From assembly GCA_026545225.1 (NCBI GenBank), contig CM048853.1, positions 46,921,755 to 46,985,754 of the forward strand: 64,000 bases of DNA, given 5' to 3'. Under the pieces are notes generated by a model. The model was not told the origin of the DNA, did no database searches, and was given only the letters and a program-made list of their open reading frames with translations. Position 1 is the stretch's first letter, and each line of letters opens with the position of its first letter. Positions 34,801 to 49,800 of the stretch are shown piece after piece. Made by a program: the position numbers and the translations under genes. This DNA comes from Cornus controversa. Taxonomy: Eukaryota; Streptophyta; Magnoliopsida; Cornales; Cornaceae.

Positions 34801-37800
34801 GGATTGTTAGAATTTGAAACCATTTCCTCTAAGCGGGAAATACAGGGCTTAGGTGCTTCAGTCTGTTAGTTGCTTAAAATATTTTTACTTGATGGGATCT
34901 GTATGTTATATATATATATTCAATTACAATGCCAGCTGTACAATTTTTTGAAGGTTGTCTATTTCTATAGGGTTTCAGGTATCTACAAATGTTTATATTG
35001 ATGTAAAACAGGATTTGAGTTTTGATAAAATGGTTATTTTGGTTGCTGAATGAGTGTGGAACTCTTTTTATTTTATTCATTGTGGTCTTAAAACAGCTTT
35101 CACTGGGTAGTCTCTCTTTCTCTCATTACTTTCATGTTTTCTGATTTTAATCTTCCAGGGTACTGGTTCAGTACTCCTCATCTCTAAAATCTGAGTGCCA
35201 GGTTAAGTATATACATACATACATACATACATATATATATATATATTCTTTTTTTTGTTTTGAAACAGTAAACTTGAACACTTATCGTAATTTCTTATTC
35301 TGCTGCTTTTCCCTCATAGTTTAACACCAGAACCTAAGGGATCTGGGCTGTACTGCATCATATATAGTCGCCATGCCCAATAAGCAGCTATGAGTCCACA
35401 ATGATGATATAATAAATGTGTGTGATGTAGAATGATCTTGAATAAGAAATTTCATTTTGTTTTCCTTTTTCTGTTGACTCTTTACTAGAGGAAAATTCCT
35501 CAGGTAAGATTCCCTGGAAATAATATGTTGCTCTCACTACATGCGGATTATATTTTTACTTTGAGTTGCATAAATATATGAAATGACACTCTGTGGGAAT
35601 ATTAGGACATTTAATTTGACATGGCACTCTGAGGGATATACTTAGGTCAGTTAGTTCAACAGTTTTACGTTGAGATCGCAGAAATAATTTTTTGACAGGT
35701 TGCAGGGTTCTCGGCGAGACATTTTGAGATATGGAAGTCTGGGAATAGCTTGTCTCCTTTTCACGATGACAAACTGGAAGGTACAAGTTATGTGATAAAA
35801 ACGAATATTGGATGATTTTTAGATTCTGAATTTGTCTTGAAAACAGCATTTTTTGAGTGCCTTTTAGTATGCTAAAAGGACTTTGATGTTGTTTTTTAAT
35901 TTTAATTTTTATTATGTCTCTGGAAGCTGCTATGCTCTTGCAGGCAATGCAATATGCATCTCCGAAAGCTATATGGAATCTGTTTTTTGGAGTCAACAGT
36001 CCATCTTTTGAACAGAATGAAGGTGCTGATTTTTGTTATGAAATGTTATCTGGATACGGCGTTACGCTGTATATCCTTTGTGGTTGTGCATCTCAATTTA
36101 TTTTCACTTTCTCCCTCTCTTTTACTTATAATTTTTCTTTTATTGTTTCATATTCTCAATAATTTTTTCGTGTTGTGAAAAATTTACATAGAAAACATGG
36201 TTCTTTTGGTTGCATCTATGTTTTCTATTTTTTAAGGCTTACAACAACAGGAGTAAGGATTACAAACTTTTTGGCTTTTACTGGTCACAGATGGATCCCG
36301 TTCTGCAAGAATCCAACAATTTGTGAACTACATATCTGATTTGGAAAGTAGGTAAGTGAAAATTGCCCCTCTTGTCGTTTTAATGACATGTTCCATCGTA
36401 ATTGTCTTGACTGACACTATCTCATACCATACATTGAAATTGTGTTCTCAAATTTTTTTTTTATTTTAGAAAAAAAAATCTTTCCCTAATATCTTTTGTC
36501 TTTCATTTTTAAGGGGAACCGCTACTGTTGTGCCAGAGTTTCCATCTAAACTTGATTGGCTGAATGCAGCTCCCCTTCAGCTACACCGGGTAAATTTGTT
36601 AAATGGTTTCATGATTCTGCTGCTACTGTTTACGAAGTGCAGGTGTTTAGGTTCTGTGTCTTGCCCTTTTTTTTTTCTAAATGGATTTTTCATCTATATA
36701 TTGTACACATGCCCGTGGAAAATTATTGTTTACTTTTTATTTCTATTCAATTTTTCTTAAACTTTTAATTACCTAGTATTGTTACTTTCTCTAATCTTTT
36801 CATGTTGGAAACGTTATTGTGAGATAGTGATAAAACACATTCCTCTTTGTTTTGTTCACCAACCCTTTTCATGTAACATTTGGATGCTATCGAAAGGAAA
36901 ACAAGCACATGGTTGGCAGTAAAGTAATCAGGTTATGAGATGGAAAAAGCCAATGAGGTCTCTCTCTTCACAAGAGCTATGAGCTCTTCCTATTAACCAT
37001 CGGATTGAGCATCAACTTCGCCTTACATTCACAAGTTTTGCAATACTTATCAATCCAATGTTCAATAGGGAGAGCTCATGGCTCTTGTCAACAAGGAGCC
37101 CTCTTGATAGCATTACTCATATTAAATATACGTTTTTTAATCACAAAAATTGCTTCTTTTGCACCTCTACCTGTGTGTCAAATGATGGAATCTGTCACGT
37201 GGTGGTAGAATTTTTGCTTTCATTTCTGCCAAAGTTTTATATGATACAATGAAGAACCGCTACTGAAGTACAGATTTTCTTTTAACCTATTGAGATGTTT
37301 GAACAGGATTTGAAAGGGAAGGTGGTTGTTCTGGATTTTTGGACCTATTGTTGCATAAATTGTATGCATGTGTTGCCGGATCTGGAGTTTTTGGAGAAAA
37401 AATATAAAGATAAGCCGGTAAAATTCTATTCTTTCATTTCAAGCATCTGAATCTGTATAGGATTTTTAAATGGATTCTATTTGCACAAATTCAACCTGGT
37501 TATGATTAGGTGTCATAAATTTGGTTCAAATATAAAGCAATGATTTTAATTTAAAAAATATGACTTCAGGTGGAACTTGAAACTTAGTTTGAGAAATTGA
37601 TGGTGAAAGTTGTTTAGTAGCATTGTAATTAAATTGTTACCATATGCTGGAGGACACTCTTGCAGATTCATGTACAAAACGTATAGGATCTCGTGCACCA
37701 AGATTGGTAGGTGATTCTATGTTAGAATTTTAGAACAAAAATATAAATAAAACTTTTGTGACAATGGACAAAGAATTACCAAAACCTAAATGGAAAAATT

Positions 37801-40800
37801 GGAGTGAACTTAGAAGAAATCAGAAAGTAGCTTCACATGTTGTGGCAGAACTTTCCATGGTGATGCTTGCCTTAGAGGCACATGCACACATGTGTATGTA
37901 ACATGCACTTTTTCTGTGTTACAGTCTTTAGTGCTTTATTATTAGTGGATTGGTAAAGAGTATTAATAGTGGGTTTATCTGTAGTTGCATAAGTGGTTAT
38001 ATTTGTGCAGTTTACTGTTGTGGGAGTGCATTCTGCAAAGTTTGATAATGAGAAAGACTTGGAATCAATTCGCAATGCTGTCTTACGCTATGGCATCACT
38101 CACCCAGTAAGTTAAATGCTTTGAACTTGGTATCAGCTGAACCTTCATGTTCGTTCTTTCAGGAAGAAAACCTTCTTGCTTAGTTCCATGACAGTTTGCT
38201 TTAAGTTTATGATCAATATTATCTCCAATAGTTGGGAGAAAAGACCTTACTTATTGTTGTTTCCGTTGTTGTCTTACTATTGTTCTGTAATTTATTTTTT
38301 GGGGGGTGTATAGTATAGAGGAAAGGATGATCTTGGTAGTTAGTACTTTGCTTATTGGATAGTTCAACTCGAAAGTACAAAATTTAATTCTAACTTTTTG
38401 TGTGGTCTAAGTTCCTTAATTAATTGCCTAAAGAACTAAAATCTAGAAATTTTGTGCTGTTGAATTTTGAAAACATGATTCAGAGGCCCCCACATCCTTG
38501 CCTAAACCCACATATTTTTGTCAAATACGACTACGCTATGGACACTTTAGTGTCGTATAGCCTATTTCACCTTATTAACTAGTTATTCTTGGTAAACCTT
38601 CTAATATTTTATAACATACAGGTTGTCAATGATGGGGATATGTATTTATGGCGGGAGCTAGGTGTGAATTCATGGCCTACATTTGCTATTGTTGGGCCCA
38701 ATGGTAAGCTCCTTGGGCAAATTGCCGGTGAAGGTCGCCGAAAGGTATTAATCTCCCTCTCTAGCTTCCCAATGGATATGGTCGAAGCTGCTTTGTATAT
38801 TCAATAAAATGCATGATGATTTGATTTATGTGATACTGGAGATACCGTTTAGTTATGACAAGATAGTTACTTTACTTTTTTTCTTTTTATTTTCCTCGAT
38901 ACTTATCACAGTCAGTTTTTTCAAGCACACTTAGTTGCAGTTAAGGCTTTAAGGGAGTAAGGATTTTGTGTTTTTCTCTTTTTATTTTCATTTTTTGTCT
39001 TTTAGGTGGGGATATATTAAGAATCAATGTATAGTAACTAGGAAGTCAATTTAAGCATATTTAGTTTCCCTCTACAAATATTCATATTATTATAGTGTTG
39101 CATTAATAAATTCATGACTAACATATAATTGGCCAAAACATTCGAAATAATACTTATTTGGTAAATATTTGTATTTTATTGTTATCCTTCAGAATAAAGA
39201 TAACAATTTAGGAAATAACTAGAAATGATATCAAATATGGATAACAGTCCTTTCTTTTCTTTTCAACCTACGTATTTGAATATCAAGATTACAGTCGTGT
39301 GTCAGTAGGACATTCCTTATATAGAATTACCGTTTCTACTCAATTCTCAAGAAATATTGTAATTCAGTTAATAATGATGAACCCCAAACAAAATTTGTAA
39401 TCCTTCCAGTGGTCATGAATAGTAACTATTAATCCTCAAATAACTGATAATGATCATGATATGGTGAGGAAAACAAATTTAACTTCTTGTGCATGAACTT
39501 TTATTAACCTAAAAGCAAAACAACATGTGTGGAAGCACAATCTCAGCTGCTAGCTTTGCACTCAGTCCATTCGGAGGATTTGAATGTGGCTCCCTAGTCT
39601 CTTCTTTATTTGGTGGAACTGAGCAAATTGCAGAAGAGCCGGATCAATAATGTGACAACGGCATTCTAGAAACTAGGGGCGAGCCGCAATTGGTCTAATG
39701 TCTGGTCTTGTGTGGTAGTATCTGAGCATGTTTCAAGTTCTTGATTAGGAATTTCATTGGGGAGCAGCTATTAGAATAATGAAGACATTTCTGGAATTAT
39801 TTATAGGGAGACCTTTGAGTGATATTTGCATATGATTTGATCTTTTGTATATTAGAGACTTGCGCCTTCGCCTCCCATTTATTTATGTTACTTCAATGGT
39901 CAACCAAAAATAATACCAATTGTAATTCTCTAAAAAAATTTCCTTTTTTACTTGATTTATATTTTATTATTTTCACCATTCATATTTTTCATGTAAATGG
40001 AAGTGTTGTGCAAAAATTTGAAATTGGCCAAGTGCTACAACTTTTATGCAATCATAGTAGCATCTTCTTACTTCTGTGATTTGATCTGGATTTTTTCAGT
40101 TTTTTTATGAAAATGTTGTGCAAATACTTAAACCTCATGTTTGCTTAAAATTAGATGTAGCCCTTCATCTGTTTGCCTCGAGGGCACTTCATGGAACTTC
40201 CACGGCAACAGGACAGAATAAATACCCCCTCATAAACCATCCTTCTGTCCTTGACTTGAGGGATGGAAATGAATTAATTTTTTTAGAGTTGCAGACACCT
40301 CTTAAGTTGCCTTTTGGAGAATTGGCACAATTCAAGCAGCTCAATGAGCAATCAGACATTTTTTACGAGGTTACTCTTGCAGCTATATTTTTATGGAATG
40401 CATGTTTCTTGTTAAATTTGCAGTTTATGTAACATTTTCATTGAGTTGAATCAGTTTCCTCTTACCATTTTTGTTGGGTAAGATTTTCTCGACCATTTTT
40501 TATTGTGTTTTTGTGATTTGAGTTCTAGTGCTACTGTTGGTCATTTCAGATGGCTACGTACAATGTATTTATGTTTATCATGGTTATAACTATTCAAGAA
40601 CTTACATAACATATGTTCATTAAACTGAAAAAGAAATAGTTGAAACAGTTGTTGGTGTTGCTGTCTAACAGGATCTTGATGATTTAGTGGAAGCAGCTCT
40701 TCTATATTACGGTGGAAAGAATGTTTTGGACAACACACCCATTCCGTTGAATTTGGAGAAGGATAATGATCCCCGCTTATTGACATCTCCTCTGAAGTTT

Positions 40801-43800
40801 CCTGGTAAACTGGCAGTTGACGTCCTCAACAATCGGCTGTTCATTTCAGACAGTAACCATAACAGAATAGTAGGCTCTCTCTCTCTCACACACACACTAA
40901 AATGGAATACACACCAATTTTTTGTTACATACTGTTTTCCAATTTGGAGAATGTAGTGCCTGCATGTATAGTACTTATTCATGCGCAATACTTGAAAATG
41001 GGTAGGGTTATATGAAGTCCAAACGCAAAAGCTATGTAATCTCTTACCGAAAGAAAGGTCTCATTTTATTAGAGAGTGGTTCTTTTTTTTTTTTTCAAAT
41101 CTTGAACTGGAATATATGATAACAAATATGGTGGATTATTATTTTATTCCATTACATGCAGGGAATGGAAAAACTGTGTTTTTGGTTGATGAAGGCAAGG
41201 TTAAAACATATAATAATGGTTCCACGTGGGTAATAGACTACATATATATTTATTATATACAAATATATCTACTGTATCAACCTCCTCCTTCCTTAAACTC
41301 ATGGTGTTTTGTCAAAAAATAAAAAATAAAAATTCTATGTGATTGGGTGGATGAAGAAATCAGCAAGCTGAAGGAATGATAAAACATAGGGCACTGAAGT
41401 GACTGAGTTACAATCAATTTATATATGCTTAGTCCGTTCGATACTGGATCCTAGTAATCTGTATGGCACTCTAATGATGGTTATCACAGTAGAGTGAAAT
41501 GAGTTAGCCCATAGTAAGAAATTGTTGTAGCCAAACAATCTCGGCAACACTCCATTGGTGTACGATATCTTGCTTCTTGGTATTTTAAAAAATGAGAAAG
41601 TCTCTTAGAAAGAACAGATGCAAATGGTTAGATACCAATTAGTACGTTGTAAAAATTCAATAAATGCATGAATGGAAACCAAGCGTAATTAAAGTTGAAG
41701 ATGCTAAGAGTAATGTATGAGACATCATGCCACAGAAGTGGACAATCCATGACAGTGTTAGGATAGAGCAAAGAGTAGCAATAAACTGACGAAGGGCATA
41801 AAAGCTTAAAGGCCCACTTCTCAGTCTCAAGAGAAAGAGAGAGAAGGTAAACAACTGTTGTAACAGCTGAAATTTCATAAATAATAGTATAATACCCAAA
41901 GAGATGCTCAATACAAGCTGGAACAACTGTTTCATGAGTTCATAGGGTTACCCCCAACAAAAGGGCAATAGGAGCTCTTGAGTACTGCTCCTACTCAGGC
42001 AAGTGCGTTAAACATTTGAGTGATTAAGGACTTCTTTTGAGGAACATGGAAGAGTCGCATATGTCTCTTTGATGACAAGGTTGATACATGCTGGCTAGAG
42101 AGATAGCTTTGTATAGACATTCCAGTGTGGACCCTTTGATACCAAGGCACCCTGCCATTGAGGTTAAAGTGACATGTGTCATAATTAAAGGGGTCTAACT
42201 GGCAACTATATCTACATCCACCTAGGCGGGAAAGCATGTGGGATATGTGTGCTTTAAAGACGAGTTGATGCTTAGATGATGCCTTAACTGTATTGTTACC
42301 GAAAAACAATATTATCGAACCCTTTTAGATTAAAGGCAAATTCTATGAACTTTAAACATCTTAGAGCTCTAGGTTAGTAGATTGATACATTCAAATGTCA
42401 ACTAGTACTTACCATGGTCAAAACTGTAATAGTATAATTTTCAAATTTGCAAAAACAAGTAACACTAAAATTCGCTATTGATCAAGTTCAAATACTGAAA
42501 ACATTTTATGAGAAGCTGCTTTGCATTAGGGTTTAAGAAGTTTGTAGATCTCCCATGAGAAATTTCTTGATCTAAAGTTGTTATTAAACTTTTGATTTGA
42601 CTCAACGTAGCCTTAGCCTAACCAGTTGTGCTCACCTGTGATCTAAAAAAGAAAAAGGAAGAAGAAGAAAGAAAGAGATAAAGAATAAGAAAAGGCCATT
42701 ACCAAGGGTTGGACCATTTTAGGGGTTGGGAGTGTATTTGGTATGAAGTTAACCTTTATGTATTCTCCAAGCTTGAAGCCCAAAATTTTACCATTGCACT
42801 AGGAAATGACCACTTAACCGTTGTCTTATGTAAAAATATATATTTCCCCTCCTCTTTCTTGATGTTGGTGTCTGCATGTGAATCTGTTTTGATGGAGAAT
42901 AACTGTATTGGTGCTAAACAATCTTGTTGCATATGAAGTTCAGGTGGTAACTGACCTAGATGGGAATTTCATTATCCAAATCGGGAGCTCAGGAGTGGAG
43001 GGTCTTTGTGATGGCAACTTTGATGATGCCACCTTCAATCGCCCTCAGGTAATGACTACTCTGTTAGACCTAGCCTGCCAAAGATTTCCTTTAATCAGGG
43101 TACTTTCATTCATTTGGAGAGGCTTACATATCTTGCAAGGTTTTTCCATATCATGTTGATTATCAATTGTATGGACAGAGACCTAATGGTTTATATGGTT
43201 GTTTAGGGCCTGTCTTACAATGCAAAGAGAAATCTTCTATATGTTGCGGATACTGAAAACCATGCTTTAAGGTAGTGGTGTTTTGTGAACTATTTATTAT
43301 TGGTTGATGGAATTAGTTTTCTCAGCATTTTGTTATTTACATGCTTGTGAATTCAGATCAGTTCAGAGTGCATGTACTAATCTTCTCATTTGGAGTTTTG
43401 CAATATCAAACATTTGGATAAGAAACAAAATGAAACTTCATTTGATACTGTTTCTAAAAGGATATGTTGTTTATACTTCAAAAACATTCAGATTTGCATT
43501 TATGCCAGAAAATTCAGTGAGGACTTAGTGTCTTAGGTTCGCATATTTCGTAAGAAAATCTGGAGTCTACAATAATAACAACAATCAAGCCTTTTTCCCA
43601 ACTACTTGGGGTTGGCTACATGAATCCTATGTTTCCATTCTGCTCTATTTAAGGTCATAGCCTCAGTCAATCCACATGCTATCATATCCTTATTTACTAA
43701 TTCTACCCACGTTAACTTTGGTTTTCCTCTTCCCCTGGTATTACCCTTAATGTGGACTATGTCACTTTTCCTAACGGATGCACTTAAAGGTCTTCTTTGC

Positions 43801-46800
43801 ACATGTCCAAACCATCTTAACCGGTTTTCTCTCATTTTATCTTCAATTTGTGCTACTCCAACCATCTCTCGAATGTGATCATTTCTAATTCTATCATTTC
43901 TAGTCTTACCACACATCCATCTTAACATTCTCATTTTTGCCACAAGAAAATCCGGAGTCTGTACTCCTTTTTTTTTAATATTTTGTTTTTTTTTATTTGT
44001 TTAGAAAATTTTGATTATCTCTTGATCCACCTGAGATGACTAATGAAGTTGATCAACACATTGAAGAATGCCCCACGTTTAATTGGATGACTTTTGTTTA
44101 TCACTCAGATTAGGGTTAAGTAATTAAACTTGAGTGAGGGACAATTATGCGTGATAAATTTTATTGCATTATAATTTGTTTTCATGTTCTCATTTACTTT
44201 TTTATTATATTTAACCTAATTTTAGTAGTTCACAATGTTTTGGTTTCATAAAGAAGAAATATAAGATACAATTGAAAAATGTAAACGCTTGAATGAGTAT
44301 AATCACTCATTCACAACTTTGGTATTTATAGATGAAATGAACACATGTTAAATATTACAAGAAAGGAAACTAACTAAAATCACAGCATATTCTATGCCTA
44401 AATATATGCGTAAATAAATTCAAATCCCATGATTATAGACTAATCATATCTCAGCTAATATGGTAAGTCAAATCCCATGATTCTAGGCACATGTCTCGGC
44501 TAACACTCCCCCTCAAGTTGGTGCGTGGATATCTACGACGCCCAACTTGGATAATGGATCCTCAAACACGATCTTGCTGAGTGCAAATAATATGGAGATC
44601 CAGTGAAAATAGCTGAAAAACAATCAATAACAATGTCTCCTCAGACCATAAACCATGAACAATGATTCTGAGGAGACGTTAACAATGTCTCCTAAAATAA
44701 TAATAATAATGTCTCCTTAGACCATAACGATATCTCCATAGATAATAATAATGTCTCCTCAGACCATAACGATGTCTCCTCAGACCACAGTTATGTCTTC
44801 TCAGACCATAACGTTGTCTCCTCAGACCATAATGATCTCTCCTCAGACCATAATCATGTCTCGTCAGATACAAGATAATAAGACTGTCTGAGATACGACG
44901 AAGGCGAAGAACAATGCTACTGAACACACCGGCAACCCAAACAAGTCACAAATAGCACCGAGAGAACCTTAGCACATTTCAGATGCTAAGGGGATACCCC
45001 AAAATATGGGTCCGAACCTGGGAAGAGATCCTCCCTACATTGTCGCACACACCAGGTGACTGTCCTAAGGTTTTTCTATTCCTAGACAGTCGCAACAAGA
45101 GAAAAGAGAAGAGATAAACCAGGCTCTGATACCAAGAAGAAATACATTATATAATTGAAATATGTAAACGCTTGAATGAGTATAATCACTCATTAACAAC
45201 TTTAGTATTTATAGATGAAAAGAACACATGTTATATATTACAAGAAAGGAAACTAACTAAAATCATTGCATATTCTATGCCTAAAGATATGGATAAATAA
45301 ATTCAAATCCCATGATTATTGACTAATCATATCTCGGCTAATATGGTAAGTCAAATCCCATGATTCTAGGCACATATCTCGGCTAACACATAAGAATATG
45401 TTTAATTGCATAACAGGTCAAAACTCCCCTGTTGCAGGCAAGAGGGATTGCTCCCTCATGCAAAATGATTGATTGCTTAGATGTGAGAGCAAGGTTCGAT
45501 CCCCCATTAGCCAAAGATCGATCCATGATATGGTGCACGAGTGTCCTTATTTCATTCAATTAAAAAAGTTTCAAAAAACTTACTTCTTGTGGACTACTCT
45601 ACCTAAAACTTTATCTATGTATTATTTTAAAAACATATAGAAGAGACATTGATGCATAAAATTTTATAGGGTTTCAAGTAGAGATTAGGGGTGCATCTTT
45701 ATTTCTTTATCACACACAACATCTAGCTGTGAGAGTGATTTTGTATTATTCTAAAGAACTGAAGAAAGATATATTTTTAGAGAATAACAAACGACATTCA
45801 TTAGTTGTTCGTAGATCCTTAGCTGTAGAGTCTGTGGAGGAACATCTGGCGTGAGTCTGGATTTGAGGTAATTAGGTGATTCTAGGGTTGGAATCTGATA
45901 CCTAGGTTGTAACACTTTTCTTCATGAAGTGGATTTGATTTGCCTGGATTAAGTCCCCCGTTTTCCCCATTGGGGTTCTCCACAAATAATTTGAAGTGTT
46001 TGTGTGATAACTTTATTTTGTTTATTATTGCTTTTTTCTTTTTATGTTTGACTGATCAATCAGATTTGATAAACGAACACATACATATTGAGGAATTCAA
46101 ATTAATAATTAGTATAATTAAATTAAAAAATCAAGAATCAGTTATTGAAGTTGGGTTTTCGTCAGACCTATTTATCCTACTCTGAAGTATCAAAGCCTGG
46201 GGATGGTCCAATTCCTTTAGTCTCCTTGCTAATTAGTAGTGCTTAGTCAGAAATCTGATACTAGGATGCATTCTGCAGAGATAATGGCAGGTTTCATACG
46301 AATTGAAGTATTTGTGAATAGATGGGATTATTTATCCTGGGAGAAACATTCCATGGGGATTGGCATCACTTGAGAAGCAATGTTTGGGAAGAATAAAGGA
46401 ATGTATGATATAGTAGGCAATGTACCAATTGATTCTTGTGAAGCATTGGAAAATTTCCAATGAACCATTAATGCTGTTGAGTTTTTTACAACAGAATCTC
46501 TTCTTTTTGACTGGAAATTGGAAGGTGAAGATGCAGAAAAAAGGAAAGCAAAGCAAAGCAAGGAATTGAAGAATTATCACACGGGAAAAAAAAATTTGCA
46601 TACTAAATAATTACTATATTCTGGTCTTCAACTTGTTTATTGTCACTCCTTGTATCATGCATCCCATAAAATATGAAGGGTTCATTTCCTGTTTCTGTCT
46701 TTGGTGTTGTTTCTCACATCAGACTAGGCAGATTTTATGCATAGATTTGTGAATTTTTAATTTGTCTAACTTCTACTGTTGTAGGGTGATTGATTTTGTT

Positions 46801-49800
46801 AACGAGACAGTGCAAACTCTTGCTGGAAATGGAACCAAAGGTTCGGACTACAAAGGAGGAGGAACGGGAACAACTCAGGCAAGATTGAAGAAAATGAAAC
46901 GTTTAGAATTTTATCTTTGTCTTGCTTCCATGAGATGAAAGTGGGGCCGCTTGTTTATAAAATATCGACATGCTTATCTATTTAGGTGCATTGGTGTAAT
47001 CCTGATTTTGAAAACCAAATTGCCTATCAAATTTTCTTGATAAGCCTCTTTTTCAAAAATCATAGATTCTTATTCATGTTCTTTCAGGTCCTCAACTCTC
47101 CATGGGATGTCTGCTTTGAGCCAGTAAATGAGATTGTTTACATTGCAATGGCCGGCCAGCATCAGATTTGGGAACATAATACATTAGATGGAGTTACAAG
47201 AGCTTTTAGTGGTGATGGTTATGAAAGAAATTTGAATGGTTCAAGGTAATATATGTATTAATGGAATAAAGTTCACTGATAAGTAGGTTGATCATATATT
47301 CTCATCAATTTTTATCATTCATATTACCTGTTTTCCCTTCGGATGGACTTAAAAGAAGTTGCTTTTTTATAATGAAACGAAGTGTATTGGTATATATATA
47401 CTAATATAGTTGTTTGCTTTGGCTGTATTAAAATTTCTTTCATCTCACTGTCCACATCATGAAGCGTTCTCGTTTACTTATATTATATATGTTTTATGTT
47501 AAGAGGGTTGATTGCTTTATTATATTTATCGTACTCTGGATATGTTTGCGATATATACCAGAAAATTGACAAAGAGAAGACATATACGTACATGCATTAA
47601 TTGACTGTTGCTTACAGTTGTATACACTGAGTTGTACATTTTAGACATATATGAGCTTGTACCCAAGTAATGATCAATGTGTTATTCAATATTCATATTC
47701 TAGCGTTCCAGTTGGATCCAGGCACCAACTAAATTTATGATTCCTCTGATCTTGAAACTTTGGTCTATATCTTTCCTGGATGAAGATCTCATTTGGATCA
47801 TGCTCAATAAATTTAATCCCCCTCCGTGCGTTATAGCACCCACCTTTCGTGCATCTTGTAACAAGAAACCAATTTGGCTTCATTTGGGCTGTGCTTAGCA
47901 TTGTTTTTTGACTTACAACTAGATTTGATAGGCATGACATTTCATGGGAAATGCATGTGAATATATTTCCTTGAATAATTGCAAGGGGAATTTAAGCTTA
48001 TTATCCAAATTGAATACATCTTATACAAACATCTCCACTTTGATTCCTGCCTTGGTCTAACCCCTCTAAATAAAAGGGTTTGGGCCAATTCTGATTTTGA
48101 AGAGGATTTACCTACAGTGGAATTAAAACTTTGTCTGAACTTTCATTTTTAGCTAGATCTATTTGTGTCCTTCTGGACTTATTGCAGCCTGATAAGCTTA
48201 TGTTATTTCAAATGGCATAGTTTTTAAATAGGTAAGGTCCCTGGTTCTTATAAATTCCTGCAGAAAGCAATGACATCATGATGGATTTGCTTAGTGGGCT
48301 CACAGCACATAAGTCAATTAGATCTATGGAGACTTAGTGGTTATGGTGTTAACCCTCTTAGCTACACCACGAGATTAAAAAAGATGGAAAAGTAATACAT
48401 AATATATACATGTATACCTATATGCCTCTACATATATATATACATACACAATATTGACCTCCTTCAAGGTTCACATTAATTTTCAAATTTTCTTGATGTT
48501 AAAATTTACAGTTCATCTTTTTTTATATGTAATTACATACTTACACTGTCTTATGTACAAGAACATTATTTACTATACACACACAATCAAACAATACTGA
48601 TTTTTTACATGGCTAATTTTTTCTTTCTTTCTTTCATTTGTTGAGAAAGCTCTACAAGCACATCATTTGCTCAACCTTCTGGAATTTCATTATCGCCTGG
48701 TAATATGTTGGAATGTTTTGATAGTTTCCATGTCTTTCAACCAAGGTTATGAAAGTTTTTACATGGACTTTCAACTATCATGATAGACTTTTCTTTGGTG
48801 TGCTTTTATAGATTCGAAGGAGGCATATATTGCTGATAGTGAGAGTAGCTCCATTCGAGCGCTTGATCTGAAAACAGGAGGATCGCGATTACTTGCTGGT
48901 GGTGATTCAGTTTTCTCAGACGATTTGTTTAGGGTATTTTGGTTTTCAAATAAGAAATTAGTTTCATATCATGAAACCAATTTGGTTTCTCATCTTGCAA
49001 TTTAATTTTTACATAATTTCTTTCATGATATCTTTTACTGTTGCAGTTTGGAGATCATGATGGAATAGGGTCTGAAGTACTTCTTCAACATCCTTTGGGT
49101 GTCTTATGTGGAAAAGATGGTCTACTTTATCTAGCAGATTCTTATAATCACAAGGTACTTACTGATTAATGAACAAAAAGGAACTATATAGATACTGAAA
49201 CAACATGCAGTGTGCACGTCTAAGGATGCTGACGTTGCAGTAATCTTCACCTTGAAAAGTATTTTAGAAGCTTCCAGTGGCTAATAGGGAATTTTACCTC
49301 TTCTGTTATGATTCTAACTCTGCTTTTGTGCATTATTGATTCATTGTGTAAAAAAATTGTTGTGAGATAGCCTTTAGGTTATTGATTTAAAAAAAAAAAA
49401 AAAGAGAAACACAAGTTGTTTGAGTCGAGAAAACCTAAGGAATCTGTATAGTACTATTTGATTATTATATTTGATTTAATTTCCTACTTGTGTCATTCTA
49501 GTGATGATATATTAGTTGTTAATGAGTTTCTCTTAGCAGCAGTATACACATTAGAGAGGGAAACGTTTTCAATGATGGTTTTGAATCCTTTCTTCCTTTT
49601 TCTTTTCATTTTTTGGATTGGTGGGGATAGATGGAGAATTTCTGATGGGACAGTTTGCATGATATTTGTACCATTGGAAATGAAGGATAACTAGGATGTC
49701 TCATGGAAATAGTTCTGTAGTTTATTATGTAGGGTTTGTAGATATGTATTGTGAAAGCATGACGGTGTTCATATGTAAAATATTAATAGAGGAATTACTG

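Larger units (their letters stand above)
31415..35698. other. SOQ1 intron 8 content (4.3 kb)
   Basis: No gene. Contains an (AC)n(AT)n tract (31786-31820), a two-copy 88-bp tandem repeat (32450-32626), decayed MITE sequence (33010-33430; 33880-34050) and an (ATAC)n(AT)n tract (35211-35246). Confidence 0.55.
31282..36589 (+). other. SOQ1: SOQ1 exons 8-12: linker and membrane helix
   Basis: After a hydrophilic, poorly conserved linker (exon 8) comes [20 protein letters not shown] (residues 345-364), where a short hydrophobic stretch (about 353-365) corresponds to the thylakoid-spanning segment. Then [20 protein letters not shown] and the stretch [12 protein letters not shown] introduce the thioredoxin-like fold. 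Exon 11 is 61 nt and exon 10 is 79 nt, both phase-shifting, so skipping either would break the frame. Confidence 0.9.
38745..40671. other. SOQ1 intron 15 content
   Basis: Carries a 41-codon ORF (39525-39650) and the exon-like 90-codon segment 40100-40369. I found no terminal repeats bounding this insertion. Confidence 0.5.
43272..46784. other. SOQ1 intron 18 content (3.5 kb)
   Basis: RTE tail (43571-43960), complete TRIM (44252-45388), a SINE-like segment with box B AAGGTTCGATCCCCC (about 45490-45505), and a copia-LTR-like stretch (about 45680-46030). Confidence 0.6.

Noticed and set aside
36530-36768. Two overlapping ORFs continuing past SOQ1 exon 12
   Set aside because: They read through the exon into intron 12; the donor at 36590 and continuity with exon 13 explain the locus.
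41161-41230. Exon-like string after CATGCAG in SOQ1 intron 16 ([20 protein letters not shown])
   Set aside because: No homologue known to me, its best frame is not in phase with exons 16 and 17, and it is too short to judge.
44630-44870. Regular short repeats considered as a CRISPR-like array
   Set aside because: Plant nuclear context, inside a TRIM, irregular spacers that are themselves repeat variants.
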